The notes under the pieces: generated by a model
Seen by the model: only the letters and a program-made list of their open reading frames with translations
Told to the model about the DNA's origin: nothing
Database searches by the model: none
Part shown: piece after piece, positions 50,854-63,000 of the stretch
Numbering within the stretch: the first letter of the stretch is position 1
Layout of the letters: every line of letters starts with the position of its first letter
Assembly: GCA_019843655.1 (NCBI GenBank)
Contig: JACDQD010000002.1
Location: forward strand, 19,553,154-19,617,153
Origin: Lethocerus indicus
Taxonomy: Eukaryota; Arthropoda; Insecta; Hemiptera; Belostomatidae
Length of the DNA: 64,000 nt
Reading direction: 5' to 3'
Made by a program: the position numbers and the translations under genes

Positions 50854-51351
50854 TCAGTTCTCGAACCTCAAGTTGATGGGTTCCCTCAATCGGGGCAGCT
50901 CCGACTTGAGGTACTGCCACCTGGAAGGTGGCCAAACAATGGCAGTCGCCTTAGCAGTGATCAGAGCCAGAGCTACAGGCCCGAATTTGTTTGAGTCCAT
51001 AGAATTCTGCGAGTTGTCACCTTCGACCCAACAGTGGCCTCTGGGTACCTTCACCACTGGTTGGGAATAGCCCAGTGTATTGATAATATCCCCTTCCAGG
51101 CCTATAACCCTCTTGATCAGCTTCTGGTCCGGGTCCTTGGGCGAAAGTAGGGAGACGACGTCGCCCCTCGAGACTTCGTTGATCTTCACCGTCAGCCTGT
51201 TCAGGAAAACGTAGTCTGACTCGGACCCGGGGTTCAGTGCCGGCTGCATGGAAATACCGTCCACCCTCGCCACATATCCCAATATGTCCACTACAGTCAC
51301 ACCGATGGGAATCCCTACCAGTATTGTTTTCAAAATGTCCGAAAAAGTCAT
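50854..51351 (-). CDS. IMMP2L: Mitochondrial inner membrane protease subunit 2, complete, intronless
   Basis: Type I signal-peptidase-like serine protease that, with IMMP1L, removes inner-membrane sorting signals from proteins sent to the intermembrane space. The single uninterrupted exon encodes 165 residues, close to the usual length. A hydrophobic N-terminal segment (about residues 6-27) is followed by the catalytic box GISMQPALNPG with nucleophile S34. The catalytic dyad lysine K80 lies in QKLIKRVIGLEGD, and VPRGHCWVEGDN...DSNKFGPV and WPPSRW are further family blocks. The intact dyad argues against a pseudogene. The start context is weak (T at -3). The TGA stop (50854-50856) lies seven bases before the ITFG2 start on the same strand. 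On the other side it shares a 354-bp promoter interval with VPS26C. The absence of introns contrasts with its neighbours, so an old retrocopy that replaced the spliced gene is possible. Confidence 0.95.
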   Translation of the reverse strand: MTFSDILKTILVGIPIGVTVVDILGYVARVDGISMQPALNPGSESDYVFLNRLTVKINEVSRGDVVSLLSPKDPDQKLIKRVIGLEGDIINTLGYSQPVVKVPRGHCWVEGDNSQNSMDSNKFGPVALALITAKATAIVWPPSRWQYLKSELPRLREPINLRFEN

Positions 51352-51705
51352 TTAAAGATGCAAGATTTTCACCGTCGGAAAATCCTACGAACACTTAGGT
51401 TTCTCTGCTAAAGCATTTTGCTCTAATTTTGCTCCAATTTTCTAAATTTTTTTTTAAAGGAATCGAACGCATGTAATTACCTATGTTCCATGAAATGTGT
51501 CTACATAAATAAATTTTAATAACGGTGACTAATAAAATATAGGCTAAAATCAGAAAGGCCAGCTGAGACCCTATGTAAGGTTACATTACTAGAAGGATAG
51601 GTGATAACCTGAACAGTGCTCCTGATAAGTGCTCCTTTATCACAGTCGGTTATATAATATGTCATTATTGTTTGTATTTGTTTAGTGCTGTCCTTAAGTT
51701 TCGAA
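51352..51705. promoter_or_regulatory. Divergent promoter interval between IMMP2L and VPS26C
   Basis: The 354 bases between the two start codons are the only space for both promoters. CpGs are retained near 51,380-51,530 (for example CCGTCGG and ATCGAACGC), in contrast to the CpG-poor bodies of VPS26C and GANAB, as expected for an unmethylated bidirectional housekeeping promoter. I see no clear TATA box. Confidence 0.6.
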
Positions 51706-54387
51706 ATGACTGCTACCATCGATATTAGAGTTAAGAAAGCAAATAAAATATACCACGAAGGAGTGAGTAGAATTTGAGTCTTTTTTGTCTAATGCGGATT
51801 CGGGACTAGCTCATTCTATTAATTTTCGCCAACTCATTCAATTATTTTAGCGAAGATTTAATCATTTTTATATTTTCTGCGCACCTATTTTCTATCACTA
51901 TATATAAAGATAAACTTACAGTACTCTGTACTCATTCAGATATATGGATATAGTGTAACTATGAGTATAGTTCTGATAATAAAATGGCAGTCCATGTTAC
52001 ATACTCTTGCAATTTGTTTTCTAAGGATGGTTTTTATTTGGACTGTTTTTCCTGTAATAAATCTATTTATGCTCAAATCGAGGTCAATAAACCAGTACAA
52101 TAATTTACAATTGTACTAGATTACTGTAGATTTGAACCATCCTGTGCTCAATTTAACTAATTTGTTTTTTATATACAGGAAACTATTACTGGTACAGTTC
52201 TAGTTCAGTCCCCATCTCAACTAAAACATGAAGGGATATTACTGACAATGGAAGGTTTAGTAAATCTACAACTTAGCCCAAAAAATGTTGGAATCTTTGA
52301 AGCATTTTATAACTCTGTTAAGGTATTTGAATGGATATTTTGTTAATTAAGCTGTAAAATTATTTCTATTGTGCATTCACCTCACTTTAGTTCATTAGCA
52401 TCAACTTTGTAATATATTGGGCAAATTTATCAGGATAATTGTCAACAATAAAGTGTCATAACATGAAGGTAACTATGGAACCATCATTGGTTCCAGTTAT
52501 TAAGTATATCCATATTAACTGCTGTAGCCATATTCAAATAAAAGACAAACACAAAGGTGACATTTTAATAGTAAGCCCATCTTTCTTTCCCAAGTGCATG
52601 TTGATCAATCCTAGAACTAGACAATCTAGTGATTTGACAAATTTGGGACTATGAAGTTTCCAGACATCTTAACAACTAAAGAAAGATGCACCAACAATAT
52701 ATTGCTCCTTAATATTTTCAGTTAATGTTCACAGAACATACAACTAACAGTTGCATTGTCCAGACCTGGGTTTGTTTTATGATAATAGTTATAGTGTATT
52801 TAGTAATAACAAAATTAAGTGAATTAGTAGTGGAATAAATCCATTATTGATATGTGTTAGTACTATTGTCAGTGTAATGCATTCTTTGATGTTATTATTC
52901 ATTTTAGCCTATGCAATTATGTCACTGCATTGTTGAAATCTCTGGCCCAGGAAAAATTCCTTCTGGAAAGACAGAAATTCCATTTGAAGTGCCTTTGTTG
53001 CCGAGACAAAACAAAACTATATACGAAACGTATCATGGAGTTTTTATTAATATTCAGTACACCCTAAAATGTGAGCTTAAGCGTAGTTTCCTCACTAAAG
53101 ATATTGTTAAAGTTGCTGAATTTATAGTAGAATATAAGGTAAGCTAATTAAAGATTTTGTTGTAGTTACACATTGGACATACTTGTTTCTAAGTACTGCC
53201 ATTCATTCTCATATTAGTCCTCAGATATTCAAATACTTATTCCTTATAGGAAACTTTTTATTATGCTTCATTAAACCCTTTTTATAAGGAGATTAGAATA
53301 AAAAATTCTATCTGTTTTCAGGTTTCCAAATGTGAAAAGGCTACCGCTAAAGAAGTAAATTTTGTCATAACTCCAGAGTCTCTAGAAGGTAATAGAGACT
53401 TGGGCACAATACCAAAGTTTCAAATTCAAGGGAAACTAGACTCAACTATATGCCCCATCAACAGACCATTTACTGGCCAGGCATGAAACTTCCATTATTC
53501 AAAGTAACTGTACTAAAAAATAAACACCAAGATTTTATATAAATTAGAAATAAGATTTTTTGTTTCAAATTGCTCATTATCATTTGAATAATGATAGAGT
53601 AATATTACAATCCATTTGATATTAGTATTATATTACATTATTTTTACTTTACTCTTAATATAAATTGTGTTAATAAAAAGTATAAAATTAGTTTATTGTT
53701 CTTGGAAAACTTTCAGTTGACTATCATTCATACAGAAGTGCCTATCAAATCTGTTGAACTTCAGTTGGTTAGGGTTGAAACATGTGGTTGTGCTGAAGGC
53801 TATGCCAGAGATGGTAAGAATACTTCATTTTGTTTATTTTAAATCCCAGGAAAAAATATTTATAAGTATCAAACTTATAATTAATATTAAATAGTTATCT
53901 CCTGAGAGCTTCCTAAAATGTATTCTCTTTATCTCCAACTTTTCAGTTACTGAAATTCAGAATATTCAAATTGGAGAAGGCAATGTCGCTTGTAACTTGG
54001 AAATTCCAATTTATATGATATTCCCAAGGCTTTTTACGTGTCCTACATTGTCTACAACCAATTTCAAAGTCGGTCAGTATGAATACATTTATGTATGTTT
54101 TTTATATCAGTAAATGCAAGATAATTAGGTTAGTTATTTTGAAATAAATGCACTTTAGATGATAAATAACATTTAACTATATTTTAACAATAAATAAGAC
54201 AACATAAGTTTTTAAGATAATTTATTAACAATTTTGACAGTACATCAATGAAAAATTATTGTTACACCACTATAATGATAAAATATATTTCTTTTTGTTG
54301 ACAGAGTTCGAAGTGAATGTGTTGGTTGTTTTTGAAAATGACCATCTTGTCACAGAAAATTTCCCCATTATATTAACAAGAGTATAA
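51706..54387 (+). CDS. VPS26C: VPS26C (DSCR3), Retriever complex subunit, complete, 7 exons
   Basis: Arrestin-fold subunit of the Retriever complex (VPS26C-VPS29-VPS35L), which recycles membrane cargo from endosomes. Exons: 51706-51762, 52179-52322, 52908-53138, 53322-53480, 53717-53813, 53947-54072, 54305-54387. They total 897 nt, giving 298 residues plus TAA; the human protein is of nearly the same length. Family hallmarks seen include LTMEGLVNLQL, GIFEAFYNSVKP, SGKTEIPFE, YETYHGVFINIQYTL, RVETCGCAEGYARD, IPIYMIFPRLFTCPTL and a terminal VTENFP segment. The intron after exon 4 starts with GC instead of GT: the exon ends CAG, then GCATGA, and no GT donor keeps the frame. The start ATG opens the conserved N-terminal beta strand (TATIDIRVKKANKIYHEG). 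It is divergent from IMMP2L and convergent with GANAB. Confidence 0.97.
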
Positions 54388-54418
54388 TTGGAAATGTGGA
54401 CCACTTCAAGGTTTACAA

Positions 54419-54424
54419 TTTATT
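54419..54424 (-). terminator. Candidate GANAB poly(A) signal
   Basis: AATAAA on the minus strand, about 250 bases past the GANAB stop. It lies inside the VPS26C 3' UTR, so the two convergent transcripts would overlap by roughly 60 bases or more. Confidence 0.35.
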
Positions 54425-54453
54425 GACCAGTTTTTTGTATCATTTTAATTATA

Positions 54454-54459
54454 AATAAA
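54454..54459 (+). terminator. VPS26C poly(A) signal
   Basis: AATAAA lies 67 bases after the VPS26C stop and is followed by a T-rich stretch, which suits cleavage near 54,475. Confidence 0.6.
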
Positions 54460-54675
54460 GTTTTTTAAATTCTTTTCTCTTCTTATTTTTTGTTTTTAAT
54501 TTTATATTGTATCCACATAAAATTTTAAAAAATTCAAGGGATTATAACATAGTAAAGAGTGGGACTCTCATTAAAATGGAAATTATGTCCCTTTATATGA
54601 TATTATTTAAATTCAGGATACAAACAATTCTAAAAGGAATTGTGAGGAATGTCTTCATTCTTTCTTAATTTGTTT

Positions 54676-54827
54676 TTAATGTAATTTGATATGCCATTCT
54701 TCTGCCATTGACAGAGCTGGTTTACGAATAATTAATGACTTTTTCACATTATTGTACTGCGTCTCAAGAGGTGACTCACCATGACCTGTACAACAGACAT
54801 CATTGATATAATTTATACTCATTAAAT

Positions 54828-54870
<43 letters not shown>

Positions 54871-57800
54871 AATAAAGCTGTTTTGCTAAATATTTTAAAT
54901 TGTCTCAGAATCTTCAGACACTTACTACTGATTGCTGTTGCTTTGTAAGGACCTGGTTTCGTACCAAGAATAATGACTCGTTCCAACCAACATGGAGTAT
55001 TGTATTTACTATCCCCAATCAACCTGAAAAAAAGCTCATAATATTATACTTAAAATAAAAATCAATTTATTATACAATAAAAAATCATATGTATCCCAAA
55101 GAAAGGGGAAACAATAAATATTAAAAGTTTAATATCATTAAGACACTGTAACCATATAAGGAGAAAAAATAACATTAATAAATAAGAATGCTGTGCACTT
55201 ACAATGCTGAAAGTTTGTTCTCAGAAAATTTGAAGTGTATATAGACAGAACTATCCTTTCTGTGTATATATCTGTGAGTATAACCATCATCTATATAGAG
55301 ATACCCTTCAGCTTCCCCCTTGAATAAATTTTGAAATGAAATTTCAATATACATTCATTTAAACTTTTGTAAGAATCTCAGAGATAAAGGTTGGTAGAAG
55401 TTTCCATATGTACAATAAGCATGAATAACAGTACCAACTTACATTGGCATCAAGAGCAACAATAAGCGTGTAAGGATCGTTGTGCATGAGTTGTGACGAC
55501 CTTCTAACTCTTTCTTTCTTTGGGACTATACTTCCTCCTTTTTGAAACACTGGAATCTGAAATGATCAAGACCATATATACTTAGATATTTCCAGAATAA
55601 TTTACTTCCATGATAAAAAAAAGTTAATATTAAGAAGACAGCTACACCAACTAAATTATTAATTTTAAACAACAATTTAATTAAGAGGAGTAATGAAGTC
55701 AAAATAATTTCTATACATATGGCTGTAAGAATGTTCATAAATTTATTCAAAGAAAACTCACCTTCGAAAACGTAACAGGTATATTGATCCTTCCATAAGT
55801 ATAAATCTGATAGGTGTCAATGTCATACCATAAGGTTTTTTCCCCAGGAAAATACACTGAAACTTGAGTTGCACCTGCTTCTGTTACTGGCCTCACCAAT
55901 AAACTGTCACCTATGAACAGAGATTTTCCAATAGAAAATTTTTATAAAGTTAATTAACAACTATGTGATAAATGGAAAGCTGATAATTTATACCATGTAT
56001 AAGATTAAAAATGTAGTAAGAAATTATCAATAAAACATTATAAATATCTCCTACTTTAGTGTGGAACAGATCCTTCATCAGGAAAAATGAAGAATATATG
56101 AAACAACCAAAAACCCTTCTAAATCAACTTCGATTGTAGGATTGTTATAACAATGACCCATGTAGTTCTTAAAATAATGAATATAACAAAACCAAAAAAC
56201 ATCAATTTGTTTAACATAGAAGATGTAAAAAATAGATTGAATTTGGACATTATTACATTTTTTCAAATGTACTGTTAGTTATAATGCACACTTAAAATCA
56301 TAAATATAACAGACAAAATTATTGATTTCCACTATAATCAATCAACAAGAACAATTAGTAACAGAAGTATATTAACTAAATTGATAAATAAACAACATGC
56401 AAAACTGACTTACCTACTAAGAGTTCATCATCAACATTAAAACCATTTGAATCAGTTGGGAATTCAGCCCAAAGTGGTCTGATCACAGGTGCACCGGTAA
56501 CATTGTTTTTATAGAAAAGTGTGTACCATAGAGGCAGGTATGAATACCTCAACCTCAAAGCCTGCCTTACCAGTCCAGTAACTTCCTCATCAAATAGCCA
56601 TGGTTCTCTACGTTTAGTATCGATGTGAGCATGGGCTCGGAAAAATGGAAGGAATGCTCCAGTCTGAAAAAATTACAATAAAATAAATTATTCAATGAAC
56701 AGAATAAACCAATGAAAATACATCCAAGACATGATCAAATTATTTGCTTAGGGAGAGTGTGGTCCTGTCCAGTTTTGATTAATAGTTGTCAGTTACAATA
56801 TTAACAAACATTTTAATTTTTAATCATTTCAGTTTTTAATCCTTAATAATGAAACACACCTGATACCATCTAACAAAGAGTTCTCGATCAGGATTATGGA
56901 AAAATCCACCAACATCAGCTCCACAGAAGGACATACCACTAACAGCCAATGACAAGCACATGCTGATCGATGCAGCCAAATGAGACCATTCTGCAGCATT
57001 ATCTCCAGTCCAGATGGCTGCATACCTTTGAGATCCAGCAAATGCAGATCTTGTTAGTATGAAAGGTCGGTGGGTATTCTCAATTTCGGCAATACCACTG
57101 CGATGTACAAGCCCATTGTAAGTACCCATAGTCTGCAATAGAAAATGGTTTGATTACTTATCATATTTTATTGTTTACTTATTCTTTATATATTTTACAA
57201 TATTTTAATAATATTATGATGATTTTAACATTTATTTAATTTCTCTGATTTATATTAACAGAAAAACAAACAATAATTTCTTATGTATAATATGTATGGA
57301 ATAAAGCATGTTTAAAAAAGAATTGTTAATTTAAATTTCATCATAAAATCTGCAGAACTAGTAAAAGTTCTGGTGGACCCATTTGTATAATGCATATTAA
57401 AATATTATTTATACTACTGCCATGTATAAATACCTGGAGAAGACCATAAATATTGTGCACTTCTCTGTGTTCCCAACCACCGTGATGTACATTATCTTTG
57501 GGCATAGTTATTTCTGGACCATTGAAAACAGAAGGCTCATTCATATCATTCCATATGAACATGTTTTCAGTTGAGCCTTGATAATTGGATAGCTTATACC
57601 TGTCAGAGTAATATTCTTGGACAGCTGGATTCAGAAAATCCAAATATGATGAAGATCCAGACCAGCACCAACCTAATTTATAATTAAAATAAGGTTTAAA
57701 AAAGAAACATCTTTTCAGTGCAAAAATTTTAATCTTTTTAAGATCTGAAAATTATTATACCTTCATAATCGTTGTTTTCCTTATTTTTGACATAGTAACC

Positions 57801-60800
57801 ATTGTTAGTGGCATCATTGTGGACAAAATATCCTGGATCTCTTTTGATATGTGGATCAACTATGACAACTAATTTACGACCTCTTGCTGTTAAATTCTGT
57901 TGCATTTCAATGGGATTAGCAAATTTATAAGTATCCCATGTAAAGTACCTAAAAATAAAAAAAGAAACTAATGTCATTTAAAGTTTATAAGGAGTTTGAA
58001 AGAACAGAAGACAGCTTTTAAATAAAACTGTATGATCAGGTAATGGACCCACAATATTATATCTTAAAATTTTAACTCAAACATAATATCACAAATAAAT
58101 TAAAAACTAAGTTTTAATATACTTCAAGATGATTTGAAATTCCTTTTTAAAAAAAATATACCTATACTTTATAAACAATGAGAAAAATGTAATGTGAAAT
58201 GAAAACTGTATTCTTAAAAGTTTTAAGCACAGATCATTATATAAAATTTCTTTTTCATGATAAAGTACTTAGTAAAAATTAAAAAAATTGAAAACTGATA
58301 AAGTAGGAAGAGTACCGACTTCTTGCTATCAGTGTGCTCAATATCCAGCCAAATTACATCCATGGGAAGATCATGTTCATCAAATCCTTTGTGTACAGTA
58401 TCAACATCAGCCTCATCTATATAGTTCCATCTGCATTGATGATATCCCAGTGAGAAGTACTGCAAAAGATACAAATCCCCAAAGTGAATAATGAAATAAG
58501 GAAAATGTATTCATACCTTTATTCTGTATCAAATTATCTTAATATGTTCTCATTGAATAATTTTTCATTAGGTATTAATGAACTATGCATAGTTAGTGCA
58601 TTCAGTTCAATCTAACCTAGCTTAATGTAAACACCTAGTAAAAATCAAATTTCCACCAATAGTTCAAGGTTCAAGACGTTAGGCCACTGTGGCCATCAAT
58701 GAGAAAATGTTACTGGAAATAATATCAAAAGTCTTTCAACTTTCAATTTTTCATTTAATTACCAGCCATTATGTTTAATTCCATTATTTCCTGGTCCTTT
58801 TTTATACATCTAAGATCCATTATTTTTAGTGGACATATCAATATAAAATTATAATGGTCTAATTGAATGAAAATAATATCTGTTCTCTTGTTGATATGAA
58901 AATATGGTAATTTCCTCTTATTACTAACAGCAGCCTCAAAAACTTAAGAATAAAATAATAATGCAATATCATACTAACAGGTGGTACTGGAGCTGTCCCA
59001 GTAAGTTTGGAATATTGTGAAAATACATCTTGTGGATTTGGTCCAAGAAGGAAGAAAACATCCATGTTTCCACTTTCAGACATAAAGTGTGATTCAATCT
59101 GAGGTTTAGGACCTCCAGACACAAAGTTAACAATGGATGAAACTACATTACTTGTCCCAGATACAATATCAACCCAAGTCTCAGAAGGATTCAACCAGAA
59201 AGCACCGTTGGTCTGCTGTTCACTGAAATAAACGAAGGAATCAAATCTGAAGCAGTGATATCTTTTAATGAAACCAGTCTCAGAATTTTACTGTCACATA
59301 TGTGAATATATAAAAAACATTTTTGTCAAAGCAAGTCCTAAGCTAGAGTAATTTATGCTTTACTCACAGTACCATAAATACAGACAATTACAAGTGATTC
59401 ACTTACAACTATAAAGTTGATGTGGTAACGTAACTGCACCCAACACAGATTTTTTATCTTCAGAATATTATGAATATTGTGTTAAATGAATTTTACTAAC
59501 CTGTGAGTAATAAGAAAAGGTATAGCAGCATAAAGAGCCATTTCATTGTTCAGTTCATACTCAAAAACATCTAGATTGTAAAATCTGTATGGGTCACTTT
59601 TCCTGTAAAAGATGTGGTGTAAAATTAATATAATTGAATAAATACAAATAAATCATGATATATTTAAAAACCGTACCGGTGAATACTATGTATAATAATC
59701 GTTTAAGGATCTTAAATATGTATTTATAACAATGATATATAACATAAAATTAAATCAAATAAATAAAATAAAGAAACCAAACATTTAAGTGATTAACAAA
59801 GATTATAAATAAATTATACCTATCAAAAGTTTGACTGTCTATCACCACTTGCATTTTTGGTCTATTGGTGGGATTTAAACGTACTTAGTTATCCCAGTAA
59901 CACAGCTTTCCCCATAAGTACAAACTTTTATATTATTTCTTAATTAACCCCTGTATATTTAGGTACTGAGAATGGCATCATGCTGAAACCGATCTACCAA
60001 TGGACCAAAACACAGACAATGTGATGAGGGACAATTGTAACTTTGATAATACCACCATCCAAAACCATTTAAAAAAATATAGTTACGTTGTAGTTCTTAA
60101 TGCATGAGAATCAGCATGTTCAGGAAGTCCATAAGCAACTTGAGAACCATGGAATGTAATATCTAAAGCTACAGCAGTAGGACCATGAGGTTTGCTGTCC
60201 TGGTGCGATTTGAAATTCTCTTCCCAAGCACCAGGATCTTCACTTTCATCTCGAACTTCTCTGTCAAATACAAAATACTAAATTTAATAAGAAGTTTTCA
60301 CATGTTTTCTTACAATACTACAATAAAAATTATCCAATCAATAAAAATGATCAAGAGATGAAAATAGCTGTTATCACCAATTATATTTATAAATTACACA
60401 TCTAACTCATACTTACAAGTGATTTCATTAAAAAGTTATCATGCATAATGAACAGAAGTACAGTAAAATAAAAAAACTTACGGTTTCTGACGTGTATGTT
60501 CAAATCTGAACAACCCTCTAGCATTTGCAGTTATCACCAAAGTCTCCCCTGTGTATATGTCTAATTTGAAAGGTACAGCTTGAATATCAATCTTGTTTGT
60601 TCCAAACGCAACTAGAGCATTTTTTTCAGACTTTGAAACCAGTTTAATTCTATAGTGCAAAAAAATATTATGGATCATTATCAACTGTAATGTTAACAGC
60701 ACAATACTTGCTGTCAGAATTGCATGCTACATTATTGTAAAATAAATATTTTAAGATCATGTAAAAGCTACAAAACCTGTCAGGTAAAGGTTCTCCATTG

Positions 60801-61158
60801 AGAACATGTGGAGGAGAGAACCTCTGACGCAGGGGCGATTCCTCTTCCACTTGCATCCTTACTGTATTGTCTAAAAGTGGTGTTACCTTAAGAACAAATC
60901 TTACACCATTCTCTGTATTTATGATTTGGCATGTTAATGAATTTTCACCAACATGTAATGTATCTAAATCCAACTCATAGGTGGATTTTCCAGGTTCCAT
61001 ATGACGGCACCGCCTATTTTAAAAAAAGTAATGTTAATATTAAGGCATTAATTCATCCAAATGTCCAAACACATAAATTATGATTGAATTTATCCTTATC
61101 CTACCCTATTAAATTAGTTCCTTCCCTATCCTTATCTTTCCCTATTATTTTTTATTTG

Positions 61159-61237
<79 letters not shown>

Positions 61238-62787
61238 AATATGTCTGTGTATATGTATATAGATATATATAATTTCCAATTAATATATGATGAAAATTAG
61301 AAATTATTCTGTATAACTTACCTGCAAAAACTACTTTGCTCACATGTTTTAAAATTATTCCTATCCACAGTATGAACATAATCCAGTAACAAAACAAGAG
61401 TCCATAATATGCAAACCCTGGAAAAGTAAGGCCAAGATTATGTTATAATTAAGGAATTTCAAGAATAATAATGCACTAGTTAATATTAAGCATATTTATT
61501 TATTCGCATTAATAACTCAGTTTAGGTATAAATAATATAAACAATTTAAGAAATTATTGCATAATCAAATGCATGTCACTCGCAATATTTAATAGACAAA
61601 GCAGTATGTCTTGATATTACAGCTTATATTACTGACTACTTATCCAACTGAAATAATGTAATTGACAAATAATAATTTTACCATCATTTTTGTATAGTAC
61701 TAAACAATTCCTGAACTCAAGACATTGTTTCATTGCAATCAAATAGATGAAAATGAAGTGAGTAAAAAGTTTTTCCGTAACAAGTTTTGAATATAGATGT
61801 GTAACCCAACTGTGTAGTGAGCAACAAAAGCACTGTACAATAGCATCTTCTTTTATGAGCATATAACTTGTGAATTTATAATAAAACATTGATGTTTTTA
61901 GATTCAACAATATTTTCCTCAAATCATTCCAAAATTTTTAATTTGTATCATAGCTTATGACTATGAGTATATACAATGTACTAATGTAAATGAAAATATT
62001 TCAAGCTTCTTCATATCCCATATTTTTACTTTGTTCTGTTAGAACAGAAATCATCAACTGACAATTAACATTAGAAAATATATATTTCACTATCACTTAT
62101 ACAGCTGATCATGGATTACAATATATTCATATATGATTATGATTCATATTACATATATGATTTCACATATGCAAGTGATATTTTATTATCATCATAATAT
62201 ATTCATATTCACATTAACTAATTAGGATCTCTCCTGAAGAGGTCAAATTGCCAATAGAGTTCATGGTCAATCCCTGATTAGAATTAAATGAAAAATCACA
62301 CATTCTCAATCCACTTAGTGAAACATTAAAAAAAATTCCATAAAGTAGGGCAAGAATAATTTAAATGCGGTACAGCATAATGTGAATCAGTAATCTTATA
62401 AGTTGGGAATGAATAATTTAAATAAATAAATAGACAAATAATTCAACAAACCTCAAGGAAAAGCTAGATTAATACTTTTTAAACACCTAGAACACAAAGG
62501 CTCAAATAAATGCCAAAAATGTGTGTTCCTTTCTTCCAATACATACATACTTACATACTTCAGGTCCGTTTAAATTAAAATTGGGTTTATTACAGTAGAT
62601 ACTGATTAATGGCCAAACTTATGAAACAAACGTTACAATATAATTTAGTTTATATTCAAATCGCGTCACATTTTATATATTATTCATAGATATCAGCGAA
62701 TTTGACGAGAAGTACTCAAATCGCCGATTAACCTCAAATAGACGAAAAATTAAAAAATAACTCCACTAACCTTTTATAGACAAACAT
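54676..62787 (-). CDS. GANAB: Glucosidase II alpha subunit (neutral alpha-glucosidase AB, GH31), complete, 17 exons
   Basis: Catalytic subunit of ER glucosidase II, which trims the second and third glucose from N-glycans in the calnexin/calreticulin cycle. Coding exons read in transcript order: 62787-62771, 61417-61322, 61013-60777, 60649-60482, 60260-60087, 59602-59501, 59222-58979, 58459-58320, 57948-57761, 57672-57434, 57132-56860, 56663-56414, 55910-55762, 55556-55443, 55318-55203, 55023-54926, 54785-54676. They sum to 2715 nt, giving 904 residues plus TAA, close to the 900-950 usual for animals. Residues 1-22 form a signal peptide, followed by the mature N-terminus [15 protein letters not shown] typical of the family. 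Further landmarks are GYHQCRWNY (from residue 351), WNDMNEP with the nucleophile D498, WTGDN with the acid/base D579, and [10 protein letters not shown] (from 604). The C-terminus has no KDEL, as expected because the separate beta subunit retains the enzyme; that subunit is not in this window. Exon 8 uses a weak donor, GTCGGT. The gene converges on VPS26C. Exon edges are hand-called from splice signals and frame continuity. Confidence 0.97.
54832..54860. repeat. (TA)n microsatellite in GANAB intron 16
   Basis: About 14 TA units between GANAB exons 16 and 17. Confidence 0.9.
61164..61227. repeat. (TA)n microsatellite in GANAB intron 2
   Basis: About 32 uninterrupted TA units, the longest in the window, followed by a degenerate CA/TA stretch. 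Confidence 0.95.
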
Positions 62788-63000
62788 TATTGCGTCGGGA
62801 ACCAAATTGGCGTTTAAACTGTCGTTAAATATACATGTAGATGATATATATTTATTTATTTACAAGCTAAAAGCCCTTTTCCAGACAAAGGCCGGTAGAC
62901 AAAGTGGTGTAGGTTGAAGGAACTGAACTGAACGGTCAACAAACGACAGTCGAATACGCAACCACATCGCGCATCCAACCAACCATGGACGTGTAACTCA
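62640..63000 (-). promoter_or_regulatory. GANAB promoter and first-exon region, CpG-retaining
   Basis: Around the GANAB start codon (62787) CpG density rises again (AAATCGCG, AATCGCCG, TTGCGTCGG, CATCGCGC) compared with the introns to the left, marking the probable transcription start region. The first coding exon contributes only 17 coding bases and is followed by a 1353-bp first intron. Confidence 0.5.

Larger units (their letters stand above)
54388..54675. other. Convergent 3' UTR interval between VPS26C and GANAB
   Basis: Only 288 bases separate the two stop codons. The interval is AT-rich and carries poly(A) signals for both strands (54454-54459 plus, 54419-54424 minus). Confidence 0.7.

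Noticed and set aside
51017..51394. 125-codon frame overlapping IMMP2L on the same strand
   Set aside because: It is an alternative frame of the IMMP2L exon; the IMMP2L frame carries the catalytic Ser/Lys motifs and this one has none.
52439..52654. 71-codon frame inside VPS26C intron 2
   Set aside because: Lies wholly between well-supported exons 2 and 3 and does not resemble the family or join in frame.
61629..61922. 97-codon frame inside GANAB intron 1
   Set aside because: AT-rich composition, unfamiliar translation and position within an intron suggest a chance frame.
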